Positions 53,513 through 62,135 of a stretch of 64,000 nt of DNA are shown one piece after another (position 1 is the first letter of the stretch; every line of letters starts with the position of its first letter). The translations under genes and the position numbers were made by a program. This DNA comes from Methanoplanus limicola DSM 2279 (GTDB lineage: Archaea; Halobacteriota; Methanomicrobia; Methanomicrobiales; Methanomicrobiaceae), in assembly GCF_000243255.1 (NCBI RefSeq), contig NZ_CM001436.1:2458020-2522019 (forward strand), given 5' to 3'. A model generated the notes under the pieces. That model made no database searches, was not told the DNA's origin, and saw only the letters and a program-made list of their open reading frames with translations.

Positions 53513-56026
53513 TCAGTGCTCTTTTAACAGCTCAATTCTGTAATTTTTCAGCTCTTCTTTTCTCATATCCGATTCAGGCATTGCTTTTCTTAGAGTACTG
53601 TAAAAGCCCTTACTATGGTTTGGATGGTGGTAGTGGCAGAGTTCATGGGCAACGATATATTCTGTCAGATGGCCTGAGACCATAGCGAGCCTTTCATTGA
53701 ATTTAACGAGATCTCTTCCCGGTGTGCACTGTCCCCAGAACCTTTTGGAGTAGCAGATTTTTATATCCGGAACTGATATTCCAAAGATTTTTGAATATTT
53801 TGGCAGGTATTTTCTAACCTCCTCTCTCGTTAAATCCTGCATGTATTCTGTAACTTCCTGTTCTATGCAGTAATTCTCATCAATGGCATCCTTTGGGATG
53901 GTGACAGTCAGATAACCTTTTTTCAGTTCCGGTCTTCTAATCTTATGTGATTTTACCGCCCGGATCTTTACTTTCTTTCCTTTAATATAGAACGGTGCTC
54001 CGTTATAGAACCCGATTCTCTGTGCAGTCTTTCTCTCTTCATTGCTGATTGTTTCATGAATGAAGGCAGCATTCTCCGCCACCATCTTTTCAACATCTTC
54101 CGGTGCTGCACTGAAGGGCACTACCACCTCGACCGTATCATCTTCATGTATTTTTACGCTGAATTTTTTGGCTCTCTTTGAGTATTTTACTGTGTAACTG
54201 TAGGTTTCACCATTGTAAGTTATAGTGTGGTCAGTTTTGCTGTAAACTCCGGCCTTCTCAACAAGGGGATAATTTTCTGCAATCCACTGCCGGTTGTATT
54301 TTAAAACGGAATATATCTCTTTTTCTTCTGCGCCAAAGGGAGCGGTGACTATGAGCTTTGGCCCGTTTATAATCTTTATTCTTACCTTCCTGAAACGGCT
54401 GCCATACTCTACTGTGAAGGGGATGTCTCTGCCGGAAACTCTGAAAGTCCCTTCACCGTTTTCAGGCTCATGAGATGGCTCTTCCACCTTTGGTTCCGGA
54501 ATATTACCCATATTTCCGGCTGTAGAAGCCTTTAATCTCCTGATTTTTTCGTGGATTTCAGGAGCACTCTGACTGACAGTTCTCTCAACTTCCTGTACAT
54601 CTGCATGAAGAGGGGCTGAAACTTCAATTATTCCACCCATTATTATATTGATTCTTATGTTTTTTGACCTCTTGAGGTACCTGACTGTATATCTGTATAT
54701 CTCACCGTTATATGTCAGGGTGTGCTCACTCCGGCCGTTTACTCCGGCCTTCTCCACAAGCTGGTAGTTGTCATAGATCCACTCACTGTTCATCTCCAGT
54801 ATACCGCAGATGTAATCCCTGCCTATACCCAAAGGGGCATTAACAACAAGTTTTGGACCCTCTTTTATCTCAACACCAGCGCTTTTCAGACGGCTTTTAT
54901 ATATGACTGTGTAAGGAATTTCTCTGCCAAAAACTTTGAAAACTCCTTCGTGCAGTTCCCGGAAATCACTGTTTTCATCCGGATATTTCTCTGATTCTTT
55001 GAAATAGTCATGGACATTGCAGATATGGTCCAGAACCATACCTTCAATATCCTCGTTTTTTGTATACCGGGGAGTGGTAACTTTGATTATGCCGCCTTCC
55101 AGAGTTTCGACCTCAAATCCTTTAATCTTCCTGCTGTATCTGACTGTATAATTGTAGGTGACACCGTCATACTCGATGGAATTGTCTGTTCTGCTCTCAA
55201 TTCCGGCATACTCTAAAAGGATAAATTTTTCACTGATCCAGTCTTTGTTTGCTTCCAAAGCATCGGTGATCTCCTGCTCTTTTGTTCCGGGCGGTGCGGT
55301 AATCAGAATTTCCGGTCCTTTTTTAATCTCGATTCCAATATTTTTGTGCCGGACCCCGCATCTGACAGTGACTGAGACCTCAGCGCCTGCTATATGGATT
55401 GTTCCGCTGCTAAAAAGAGAGCTGTCTGCTTCATCATAATTATCCGGATTTGTGTTTATTTTTTCCAACCTCTTCTCTTCTGCATCGTTAAGCCTTTCAT
55501 CTATGGTCTTTAGCGTAAATGTCTCAAGTATTTCGTTCAGTCTTATTTCGGCAGGATTTGCATCAGAACTATCATTATGAGATTTTTGGGAGTTATCCTC
55601 TTTATCTCCCTTTTCCGGTTCTGCTCCATCTCCAAATGAGAATAACCCTTTCTGCTCGCTTTTAACGAAGGCCGGATTTTTAATCTTCTCACCCGCAATT
55701 ATGAGTTCTGCATCCTCTGCACTTATTGGCACTTTATGCCATGAATCTGAAAGATTTAATCCATTATCAAATATCATACTTAATGGATTAACAAAATTAT
55801 TAATACTCTGGTTAATTTCTTTGAGTGCCCTAATAGTTTCAATGTTTGATTTTATCATGGGGGTTAAGGCCATAAGCAGGATGCGTATCTCCTCTTCGTT
55901 AAACTTTGGCGGCGAGAATACCAGTACCTTTTTTTCACCTCTGAATTCAATCCCTATTTCATCTGTCCCTTCAGTATACTCTGTTTTATACATGAAGGAG
56001 AGGCCGTTGTGCCGATATCTGCCCAT
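53513..56026 (-). CDS. YgjP/DUF45-like zinc metallopeptidase with many N-terminal beta repeats
   Basis: 837 residues, where the family is usually ~230. The C-terminal ~200 hold the peptidase: TEYIVAHELCHYHHPNHSKG (HExxH as HELCH plus a third His), preceded by KRFWGQCTPG typical of YgjP (C-x-S/T-R-x-W-G region). The N-terminal 600 hold about seven copies of a 60-70-residue beta module, for example VRIKIINGPKLIVTAPFGAE, NIGIEIKKGPEILITAPPGT and GVEIKEGPKLVVNAPLGI, each followed by a helix with N-x-x-WI. This module is the one before the peptidase in normal YgjP. Such peptidases often neighbour type I R-M genes; here PARIS and a type I locus are near. Confidence 0.88.
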   Translation of the reverse strand: MGRYRHNGLSFMYKTEYTEGTDEIGIEFRGEKKVLVFSPPKFNEEEIRILLMALTPMIKSNIETIRALKEINQSINNFVNPLSMIFDNGLNLSDSWHKVPISAEDAELIIAGEKIKNPAFVKSEQKGLFSFGDGAEPEKGDKEDNSQKSHNDSSDANPAEIRLNEILETFTLKTIDERLNDAEEKRLEKINTNPDNYDEADSSLFSSGTIHIAGAEVSVTVRCGVRHKNIGIEIKKGPEILITAPPGTKEQEITDALEANKDWISEKFILLEYAGIESRTDNSIEYDGVTYNYTVRYSRKIKGFEVETLEGGIIKVTTPRYTKNEDIEGMVLDHICNVHDYFKESEKYPDENSDFRELHEGVFKVFGREIPYTVIYKSRLKSAGVEIKEGPKLVVNAPLGIGRDYICGILEMNSEWIYDNYQLVEKAGVNGRSEHTLTYNGEIYRYTVRYLKRSKNIRINIIMGGIIEVSAPLHADVQEVERTVSQSAPEIHEKIRRLKASTAGNMGNIPEPKVEEPSHEPENGEGTFRVSGRDIPFTVEYGSRFRKVRIKIINGPKLIVTAPFGAEEKEIYSVLKYNRQWIAENYPLVEKAGVYSKTDHTITYNGETYSYTVKYSKRAKKFSVKIHEDDTVEVVVPFSAAPEDVEKMVAENAAFIHETISNEERKTAQRIGFYNGAPFYIKGKKVKIRAVKSHKIRRPELKKGYLTVTIPKDAIDENYCIEQEVTEYMQDLTREEVRKYLPKYSKIFGISVPDIKICYSKRFWGQCTPGRDLVKFNERLAMVSGHLTEYIVAHELCHYHHPNHSKGFYSTLRKAMPESDMRKEELKNYRIELLKEH

Positions 56027-56135
56027 TGTTATTTATTTTATTTTTTAAGAGAAAAGAGGTTTTTGTTTTTGCAGTTTATCTATAAGTCCCTGACGGATAA
56101 GTGGTACAGATGTTTTAACCCGGAATATTTAGTGA

Positions 56136-57509
56136 TTACATATCATCAAGGTCAAAGACAAAGTAGCCATCCTTACGCAAAGACTCTTTATCGTGGACTT
56201 TTTTTGCAAAGAGTGCAAAATGCTCCTTTCTGGTTTCATTGTTCCATTTCACATATTCTGACTTTCTTTCAAGATCTTTTATCACATTAACAGCATCTTT
56301 TTTATCAAGTGTTTTCCACTTACATTCACCAAATAAGACCTCTTTTGTCTCCTGACTGACCACAATGATGTCTATCTCCTCTTCTTTATACCACCAGCGT
56401 TTAACATCCGAAAAGTAAAAAGGCATGAGGATCTCCTTTATTTTGATCTGCTCTATTACAAAGTTTTCAAATTCTTTTCCATAATATGAATTAATCTGAA
56501 AAGAAATCCGGGAGTAAACCTCATCCACAAGTCCGATTTCAAGGTCAGAAAGATTTGGATAAACAAATCTGAACCAGAACCTGAAATACTGGTCGTTGAT
56601 TTCATAGATTCCGCCCTTTCTTTTTCCAAGTGGCAGTATATGCTCAATGAAATGAAGATTCTGAAGCACTGAAAGATATTTTGAGAGATTTCCCTTCTCT
56701 ATTCCGGTGACTGAAGATATTTCGCCCTGCTTATTATAGCCCAGTGAGAGATATTTAAGAATCAGGGTATAGACCTTTGGTTCCCTGAACTCCTCCCTTA
56801 GTAAAAACAGGGGTTCGTTATAAAGGACCTCTCCCTTCCTCAGTATTTTATCCCTGATGTTTTCTTCAACGGTTAAGGTTTTGTCCAGTTTGTGGAGATA
56901 AAAAGGAACTCCGCCACATATGGCACGGAACCTGAACAGGTCTGCCTTATCATGGGCACTGAAAAAATGTTTCATATGCTTAAACTGCATTGGAGATACT
57001 TTCCACTCGCCTGTACGCCTGCCATAAAGGGGACTTTTGTAGCCCAGAACTTCAGTCTCCATCATTCCCATTGAAGAACCGCATATTATCAGGGATATGT
57101 TACTGCCTGCAAGAATTTCATCGCAGATCTTCTGGAATACTGATACAATCCCACGGTTTAACTCTATCAGGTATGGAAATTCGTCAACAGCTATTATTGC
57201 CTTTCTGTTCCCCATTTCATCTCTGAGATATCTGAAGAGTTCATAAAAGTTTGAGGGGTCTAAATTCCGGAAGTAATCTTTTCCGGTTAAAAGAGCAAAT
57301 TTCTCCTTCATCTCCTTTATGTTCTCTGCAACGCTGTCATTGGTACAGAGAATGTATACGCCTTCTTTGTCTTCAATGAACTTTTTTATAAGCTCAGTCT
57401 TTCCAATCCTCCTTTTACCATAGATGACGATGACCTGGGATGAATCTTCTGCACATTTCCCGTTTAAAAAATCAAGTTCCCTCTCTCTGTTGATGAATGG
57501 TTGTATCAC
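56136..57509 (-). CDS. Archaeal AAA ATPase of the DUF234/DEXX-box type
   Basis: 457 residues from GTG 57509. Walker A VIYGKRRIGKTELI (about 28-41), Walker B AIIAVDEFPYL, a sensor LIICGSSMG and a helical middle, then a winged-helix (YNKQGEISSVTGIEKGNLSKYLSVL) and the C-terminal DUF234 nuclease-like domain with a D-x-x-E-x-K-like set (EEIDIIVVSQETKEVLFGECKW). Widespread in archaea, function unsettled; a chaperone or mobile-element-linked role has been proposed. A perfect 13-bp palindrome touches its start codon. Confidence 0.88.
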   Translation of the reverse strand: MIQPFINRERELDFLNGKCAEDSSQVIVIYGKRRIGKTELIKKFIEDKEGVYILCTNDSVAENIKEMKEKFALLTGKDYFRNLDPSNFYELFRYLRDEMGNRKAIIAVDEFPYLIELNRGIVSVFQKICDEILAGSNISLIICGSSMGMMETEVLGYKSPLYGRRTGEWKVSPMQFKHMKHFFSAHDKADLFRFRAICGGVPFYLHKLDKTLTVEENIRDKILRKGEVLYNEPLFLLREEFREPKVYTLILKYLSLGYNKQGEISSVTGIEKGNLSKYLSVLQNLHFIEHILPLGKRKGGIYEINDQYFRFWFRFVYPNLSDLEIGLVDEVYSRISFQINSYYGKEFENFVIEQIKIKEILMPFYFSDVKRWWYKEEEIDIIVVSQETKEVLFGECKWKTLDKKDAVNVIKDLERKSEYVKWNNETRKEHFALFAKKVHDKESLRKDGYFVFDLDDM

Positions 57510-57522
57510 AAGTATAATACTT
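57510..57522. promoter_or_regulatory. 13-bp palindromic operator at the DUF234 gene start
   Basis: AAGTATAATACTT, perfect arms around a central base, directly abuts the GTG start codon at 57509 of the gene at 56136. Confidence 0.6.
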
Positions 57523-57621
57523 TACCTACAACTATTTAATGTTTTTAGACGGATTAATGCACTATTCTTTACTGCCCCTCTTTAATTGGTCCTGTCTGCC
57601 ACACATATAATGTTGTATGGT

Positions 57622-57634
57622 AAGTATCATACTT
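57622..57634. promoter_or_regulatory. Second 13-bp palindromic operator
   Basis: AAGTATCATACTT, the same palindrome with a different central base, 112 bp from the first. The 366-base gap 57510-57875 holds these two sites and AT-rich sequence, no gene. Confidence 0.6.
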
Positions 57635-57875
57635 ATTATACAAATATGTGGACTAAGTTTGCCGGTCTGAGTGAAATTCTATAGGCAAAATGTCCACTAT
57701 GTCTCCCAAATTTTACCTGATTTTTGTCAGGAAACAGAATTTGACAGTTTTATTGAAAATAATCTCATTAAAAAAATATCAAAAAATAGTTTAGAACATC
57801 TCTAAAAGAGCCGCTGGGGAGAGTATTTTAACTGGTGGTCTAAAGCCTTTAATTTAATCTGATGGATTTCGCAAT

Positions 57876-58457
57876 TCAGTTTTCATTTAATTTGTTGTAG
57901 ATAGTTGTCCGGGAAACTCCATATCTTTTTGCGATCTTAGATATTGGTACCCCTTCAGCCTGAAGCCTCTTAATGTCAGCAGTAGAAATATCCGCTTCAG
58001 GTCTTCCTACCCTCTTTCCCTCCGCTCTTGCCCGGTCTAATCCGGCTTTTGTACGTTCGATGATAATTTCTCTTTCGTACTCTGCAATACTACCTATAAT
58101 ATGATAGAATAATCTTCCGGACGGGGTTGTTGTATCAATGTTATCTGTGACAGATACGAGACCAATATTATGATCAGCTAACCATTGAGCAATTTTGATT
58201 AAGTCAGATAATGATCTTCCTATCCTGTCAAGTTTATAGATCATCACAGCCCGGATCTCTAAAGGATTCTTTTCAAGGTCTTTAAGCATCTGCTGAAAGC
58301 CTGTTCTGTTTGTGTTCTTCCCTGATGCTTTGTCAGTGTAAACCTGAACAATATCAAAGTCCTTTACCTGGGCGTACTCCTTTAATTTGATGATCTGGTT
58401 ATCCAAGTTTTGATCATCAGTGCTGACTCTGGCATATATGCACACTTTTTCCGGCAT
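57876..58457 (-). CDS. Serine recombinase, resolvase/invertase family
   Basis: 193 residues. The resolvase catalytic domain has CIYARVSTDDQNLDNQ (catalytic Ser at about 12), KASGKNTNRTGFQQML and IYKLDRIGRSLSDLI; then EYEREIIIERTKAGLDRARAEGK and a C-terminal Hin-type helix-turn-helix (GVPISKIAKRYGVSRTTIYNKL). It may resolve, invert or integrate the element that continues to the right. No inverted repeats that would mark an invertible segment were found nearby. Confidence 0.94.
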   Translation of the reverse strand: MPEKVCIYARVSTDDQNLDNQIIKLKEYAQVKDFDIVQVYTDKASGKNTNRTGFQQMLKDLEKNPLEIRAVMIYKLDRIGRSLSDLIKIAQWLADHNIGLVSVTDNIDTTTPSGRLFYHIIGSIAEYEREIIIERTKAGLDRARAEGKRVGRPEADISTADIKRLQAEGVPISKIAKRYGVSRTTIYNKLNEN

Positions 58458-58558
58458 ACAGGGTTATTGGTCACAAGTGTAAATAAATGTTATTGTTGCT
58501 GTATAAATTTACAGGTTTTTTAACATGGTAAAATAACGGTCGTTTTTTGAACAAAAAC

Positions 58559-59134
58559 CTATGGTTTTTCTTCCAGAATAGTATAACCCTTATCTGAACC
58601 GAACTTCCGGATCTCCAGATAACCATTTACCCCGTATGCCTGACCGGGGACCCAACCTTTCTTAGCTTCATATCTGCCAGTGCGGGTATTGAATGTGTCA
58701 CCTTTCCTCTGCCATTCTGTTTCCCATGCGAAAAGATAGATCTGAATTCCTGTTGCTGTTATTATGGGGATGCCTGGGCGGGAGACCTTCGGGAAATGTC
58801 CTGGGAAGAATCTGATCTTCCCGTCTATAGTGAATTTGTAACAGGAGCGTGTATCTGGTGTAATTATGCTTAGAGCATAATAGAGAACCGGAATGATCTT
58901 TGTTCCTACTTTTTTAACAAGCTCTCCGGAAGGGGTTACATATATGATCTTTTTATTCAGATCATATATCCGGAAAAGTCTTTCAGGGTTTGGGTATTGT
59001 TCCGGGATGCTCTCCCCAGAGAATAGATAATTTGTTTTTGTCTTAAGCCATGCAGAGAACATTTTATATTCATGAAGGAGAGGGTTATTAAAATCATTCA
59101 GGGTTGTTTGAGATATGGATTTTATCATATACAT
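58559..59134 (-). CDS. Mobile-element protein of unknown function, CRISPR-targeted
   Basis: 191 residues, not recognised. Mixed beta-rich protein (RIYDLNKKIIYVTPSGELVKK, GKIRFFPGHFPKVSRPGIP, YLFAWETEWQRKGDTF), no membrane segment or enzyme motif. It overlaps the preceding small membrane-protein gene by 41 bases if ATG 59134 is used; ATG 59128 is also possible. Positions 58688-58724 in this gene are identical to a CRISPR spacer at 44848-44884. It is the last gene in a long minus-strand run of small genes typical of an archaeal virus or plasmid. Confidence 0.7.
   Translation of the reverse strand: MYMIKSISQTTLNDFNNPLLHEYKMFSAWLKTKTNYLFSGESIPEQYPNPERLFRIYDLNKKIIYVTPSGELVKKVGTKIIPVLYYALSIITPDTRSCYKFTIDGKIRFFPGHFPKVSRPGIPIITATGIQIYLFAWETEWQRKGDTFNTRTGRYEAKKGWVPGQAYGVNGYLEIRKFGSDKGYTILEEKP
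58688..58724. other. Protospacer: 37/37 match to the second CRISPR spacer
   Basis: The + strand here is identical to spacer 44848-44884 (begins TTGAATGTGTCACC, ends CATTCTGTTTCCC). Flanks differ from the CRISPR repeat: GGGTA on the left and ATGCG on the right. The two flanks are the candidates for the PAM, depending on array orientation. Confidence 0.97.
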
Positions 59135-59357
59135 CCTCCCGGTTAATCCGGATACCCTGAACTGCTAACACTCCGAAGAAAGCGAACTGAACAACAAGGT
59201 TTAGATTTCCGGTAAGCAACCCGCTAACAGTCCATAGGGAATTACCGGCAACCCATGAAGCATAACCCGCCTTTCTATATTGCCGGTTCTGTTGCACTGT
59301 AAGAACTGCTCCGGCAATACCTAACAAAACAGCCGGAGACTGAAGGAGATCAAACAT
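59094..59357 (-). CDS. Small membrane protein (2-3 helices)
   Basis: 87 residues from ATG 59357, with GGAG seven bases upstream; ATG 59363 is too close to that site, and the upstream frame to 59459 is unlikely. Helices near 8-24 (PAVLLGIAGAVLTVQ), 35-50 and 55-70 (NLVVQFAFFGVLAVQGIRI). It overlaps both neighbours, so it is part of one coupled run. A YgjV-like or holin-like role is only a guess. Confidence 0.65.
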   Translation of the reverse strand: MFDLLQSPAVLLGIAGAVLTVQQNRQYRKAGYASWVAGNSLWTVSGLLTGNLNLVVQFAFFGVLAVQGIRINREDVYDKIHISNNPE

Positions 59358-59610
59358 TTTCATCTCCTGAATAATACTTCTGCCTGATGTAATCCTGTCC
59401 GGAAGAGAGCATCTGTTCAGCCTCTTCCCGGATGATTTCTTCCGGTGATCTCCATTCACCTGATAGCAGCTCTTCCCGGATGATTTCAGGTAATGCTATT
59501 ATGCTGATTTTGCAGATTGCGTACGGGCTGTTTACAAATTCTGTGATGAGGTTCTGGTAATAATCTGCCTGGGTACTCTGCAGGTACCCGGGGAGTTTAA
59601 GATCTAACAT
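59350..59610 (-). CDS. Small acidic element protein, 86 residues
   Basis: Not recognised. LDLKLPGYLQSTQADYYQNL followed by helical, acidic sequence (ALPEIIREELLSGEWRSPEE, EEAEQMLSSGQDYIRQKYY). It overlaps the gene before (14 bases) and after (8 bases). Confidence 0.6.
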   Translation of the reverse strand: MLDLKLPGYLQSTQADYYQNLITEFVNSPYAICKISIIALPEIIREELLSGEWRSPEEIIREEAEQMLSSGQDYIRQKYYSGDENV

Positions 59611-59971
59611 TACTCACCTCTTCAGAGTCCTCTATCTTTACTAAGTCGTATGTAATGAGGGGACATTCCCATTCTTTATCATACTCAGATGTTATTCTCT
59701 CTTTGAAGAGATACAAAGGATTACCATCATAATCTATGATTCTAAAGTCTTCCATCTCTTCAGGCCACCCATTAGTGTAAGCCTCTTCTTTTAGAGCCTC
59801 CAGACTACTTTCAGCTTCCTTTATAGCTTCTTCCAATGTTAGATAACAGCAGTCCACTCCCCAGAATCCTAAATCTGTTGTATGGAAATATTGACATTTT
59901 AGGCAGCCTTTGAAGGAATTACCGCACCATTCACACATCTCTTTTCTTATCTGGAGATATTTACCTGACAT
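59597..59971 (-). CDS. Small Cys-containing element protein
   Basis: 124 residues from ATG 59971, which overlaps the TGA of the small upstream gene (TGATG), preferred to 59995. The head MCEWCGNSFKGCLKCQYFHT has two C-x2-C pairs, a possible zinc ribbon. Then acidic helical sequence (TLEEAIKEAESSLEALKEEA) and FRIIDYDGNPLYLFKER. Unknown function. Confidence 0.65.
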   Translation of the reverse strand: MSGKYLQIRKEMCEWCGNSFKGCLKCQYFHTTDLGFWGVDCCYLTLEEAIKEAESSLEALKEEAYTNGWPEEMEDFRIIDYDGNPLYLFKERITSEYDKEWECPLITYDLVKIEDSEEVSNVRS

Positions 59972-60111
59972 CAGGCATCCTCTCCTAAAACCCATTTTAG
60001 AGTCCTTATTCTAACATCCAGTCTAACGGAGAAATCTTCACTGTCAGAATGTATTTTCTTTTTCTCTTCATAAATCTGGATTAGTTCCCGGATCTCAGAT
60101 TCAGATTTCAT
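59971..60111 (-). CDS. Small helical element protein, 46 residues
   Basis: ATG 60111 (GGTGAG upstream) to TGA 59971-59973: MKSESEIRELIQIYEEKKKI then HSDSEDFSVRLDVRIRTLKW. It overlaps the gene after it by one base and the one before it by four, which is strong support for translation. Likely coiled or helical; function unknown. Confidence 0.65.
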   Translation of the reverse strand: MKSESEIRELIQIYEEKKKIHSDSEDFSVRLDVRIRTLKWVLGEDA

Positions 60112-60260
60112 GATCTCACCTTCTCCCGGAGAACATAATCAGCTAAGTCTTTCCTGCCTTCCTGCAAGCCTTTTGCCTTCCCTTCATTGTAACCCCATAG
60201 ATACAGGGATAAGCTAAGGATAGCTAAGAAGACAATAGTAAGAATTGAGTAAATAATCAT
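60108..60260 (-). CDS. Small single-pass membrane protein, 50 residues
   Basis: ATG 60260 to TGA 60108-60110, with AGGAG about ten bases upstream. IIYSILTIVFLAILSLSLYL is one membrane helix, then YNEGKAKGLQEGRKDLADYV is a soluble tail. It overlaps the next start by four bases (ATGA). A spanin/holin-like or anchor function is possible, not shown. Confidence 0.65.
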   Translation of the reverse strand: MIIYSILTIVFLAILSLSLYLWGYNEGKAKGLQEGRKDLADYVLREKVRS

Positions 60261-60273
60261 TTTTCATACACTC

Positions 60274-61335
60274 CTAAGTAAATTTATAAAGCCGGTCAAA
60301 ATTAGAGTCAGGTACAGAAAGAGTAAGGAAGCGGGCTTCAAGTTCTGTTTGTTTTTTCAGTATTGCGCCTACAATTTTTGAAAGGTTTGTTAGGTGGTTT
60401 ATCAGACTGCTGTCTGTCGTCTGGTTTTCTTTAATCTCAGTCAGTTGGTTATAAATGGGTTGGAGGACTGCCGAGATATTATTGAGGTATGGATCAGAAT
60501 TTCCAAGCTGAAGGATTCTTTCAAGACCGCGATCCATTGCCGTAGCCCTGGCAGGGTCGAGGGTTTCAACTTCCCACATACCCGGCTTACCGTTGGCTTC
60601 CGGACTGCCGTCTATGAAGAATCCTTCCAAAATGGTTTGGGGTTGCGCTATGGGGGCATTTTTGGAAAATTCAAATCCGTAATGGGTATTTGTAATCTGT
60701 TTCCCTGTGTGTTGCGGGGTGTCGATCTCTATATCGGTGCCGAAGCTTCTTTGTTTTTGGAGGAATGACAAAACAGCTTCGTGAATGGAGGTTTTAATTA
60801 TGGTTTCTGCTTCTTCAATGCTTTCTGCATATACCTGGCTGTTGGCATCAGGATAGGCAACAATCGTTTTGGGGTGCACGTCTATTGTTATGTTTAGTCC
60901 TGACCGGCTTGTTAAACAATATTTGTGCCTGTCGCCTCCCCTCATCTGCCAAGAGGATAGATATTTTGTTCTTCTGTCTTTGCTGAGATTGCCGGATATT
61001 TCATAGGAATATTTTAGCCGGACATTGTGAACCCGGCAGGCCGTAACCTTTGCATCCGGGGTTTTCTTTTCGATCTGCTTTTTCAGGTGTCCGGTTATTT
61101 TATACCAGATGTTATATCCTGACGGGGTTTTATCGGATTTACTGATCAGGTTGTATTTTTCAAGTTTCTTTACAAGCTGGTTAACATACTGTCGGGTAAC
61201 TCCTATTCGCTTGGCTATCTGTGACTGTGTCATCTCCCCGGTGCTGAGAAGATTGATTATCTTCTGCTGCTTCCGGTTTAGGGTGTTAACCCAGTTGATA
61301 GCCTGAACTTCGTTAAGCGATAGTTGTTTGTCCAT
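60274..61335 (-). CDS. Winged-helix protein of the element, possible replication or regulatory protein
   Basis: 353 residues. About 20-85 is a MarR-like winged helix: NRKQQKIINLLSTGEMTQSQIAKRIGVTRQYVNQLVKKLEKYNLI (in parts). The middle (about 100-260) has beta-rich sequence with RYLSSWQMRGGDRHKY-like basic patches, and the C-terminus has a helical tail (LTEIKENQTTDSSLINHLTN, LKKQTELEARF). It could bind the repeats to its right. No catalytic motif for a Rep or polymerase is clear. Confidence 0.7.
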   Translation of the reverse strand: MDKQLSLNEVQAINWVNTLNRKQQKIINLLSTGEMTQSQIAKRIGVTRQYVNQLVKKLEKYNLISKSDKTPSGYNIWYKITGHLKKQIEKKTPDAKVTACRVHNVRLKYSYEISGNLSKDRRTKYLSSWQMRGGDRHKYCLTSRSGLNITIDVHPKTIVAYPDANSQVYAESIEEAETIIKTSIHEAVLSFLQKQRSFGTDIEIDTPQHTGKQITNTHYGFEFSKNAPIAQPQTILEGFFIDGSPEANGKPGMWEVETLDPARATAMDRGLERILQLGNSDPYLNNISAVLQPIYNQLTEIKENQTTDSSLINHLTNLSKIVGAILKKQTELEARFLTLSVPDSNFDRLYKFT

Positions 61336-61633
61336 TCGGGAATAACCTGATAAATTGCTTCTCTTCAGAACCGATTTTCTTAAAAAAGATGGTGAGGGTA
61401 TCCTCTTTTTGCATCAGCTCTATGTAATTGATCTCTTCTCTTTGCAGGATCTCGATAATGTCATCTACAAGGAATCTTAATTTCTTGCCATAGTCCTGAA
61501 AATAGAGGTTATTTTTGTAGCCGTTGATGAATGCTCCGGCTTCGGTAATCATGAAATGCCAGATCGTTAAGGCTTCGGCCTTCTCCCATTGGTTTATGGT
61601 TCTTAAAATCTCGGCTGTGGTGGTGGAGTTCAT
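61313..61633 (-). CDS. Element protein of unknown function, 106 residues
   Basis: Not recognised. Helix-rich (TAEILRTINQWEKAEALTIW, DIIEILQREEINYIELMQKE). It overlaps the following winged-helix gene by 23 bases and is part of the same run. Confidence 0.6.
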   Translation of the reverse strand: MNSTTTAEILRTINQWEKAEALTIWHFMITEAGAFINGYKNNLYFQDYGKKLRFLVDDIIEILQREEINYIELMQKEDTLTIFFKKIGSEEKQFIRLFPNGQTTIA

Positions 61634-61647
61634 GATTCACCCGGTTT

Positions 61648-61869
61648 TTAATCCTCGAATAATTCGGCCTCTTCCTTTTTTGCCTCATCAAGCAGTCTTT
61701 CAAATTCCTGCATTGTCGGCGCTGCATTGAACAGCTTTACTTTTGCGTCCGTGAACTCCTGCCATTCCGGGGTGTTCTTAGAATAATGAGTAATCCTGCC
61801 GTATTTGTTCATCTCTGTTCGGATGATTGTCTTCCTCATTTTTTTAGGTGCGGCACTGGCTTTTGTCAT
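61648..61869 (-). CDS. Element protein of unknown function, 73 residues
   Basis: Basic head (TKASAAPKKMRKTIIRTEMN) and acidic tail (FERLLDEAKKEEAELFED). It starts three bases after the ribbon-helix-helix gene and probably shares its transcript. Family unknown. Confidence 0.6.
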   Translation of the reverse strand: MTKASAAPKKMRKTIIRTEMNKYGRITHYSKNTPEWQEFTDAKVKLFNAAPTMQEFERLLDEAKKEEAELFED

Positions 61870-61872
61870 GGT

Positions 61873-62031
61873 TTACGCCTGTTGTATGGCTTTCCGGATC
61901 TCTTCAGAGCGGTTTGTTTTTCTCATCTCAGCAAGCCTATTTAGTTTTTCGAGGATTTCATCGGGCAGCCGGACTGATATTCTGGTCATGGGTTTAATGA
62001 TGACCTCCTGATCTTCGGTCGCGTGTGACAT
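61873..62031 (-). CDS. Ribbon-helix-helix (CopG-like) regulator, 52 residues
   Basis: ATG 62031 to TAA 61873-61875. MTRISVRLPDEILEKLNRLA then RKTNRSEEIRKAIQQ is the classic RHH pattern: strand, helix, turn, helix. It faces another RHH gene at 62136 over a 105-bp region packed with GTCACAC-type sites, one of which includes its own start codon. Likely autoregulator and copy or lysogeny control of the element. Confidence 0.8.
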   Translation of the reverse strand: MSHATEDQEVIIKPMTRISVRLPDEILEKLNRLAEMRKTNRSEEIRKAIQQA

Positions 62032-62114
62032 AAGAATAAATGGTCACACCTAAAGATAAAGTTTTTTGTCACACGATAGAATAAAAGGTCAGACAAAAGA
62101 ACATATTGTGCGAC
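62023..62114. promoter_or_regulatory. Divergent operator region with five GTCACAC-type heptamers
   Basis: GTGTGAC at 62023-62029 and GTGCGAC at 62108-62114 (inverted sense), with GTCACAC at 62043-62049 and 62068-62074 and GTCAGAC at 62088-62094 between. Spacings are 20, 25, 20 and 20 bp. They lie between two divergent RHH genes and are good candidates for RHH dimer sites. Confidence 0.65.
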
Positions 62115-62135
62115 AACATTTTTTATATTATACCA

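Noticed and set aside
57876-58457. Invertible DNA segment controlled by the serine recombinase
   Set aside because: No inverted repeat pair that could serve as crossover sites was found near the gene.
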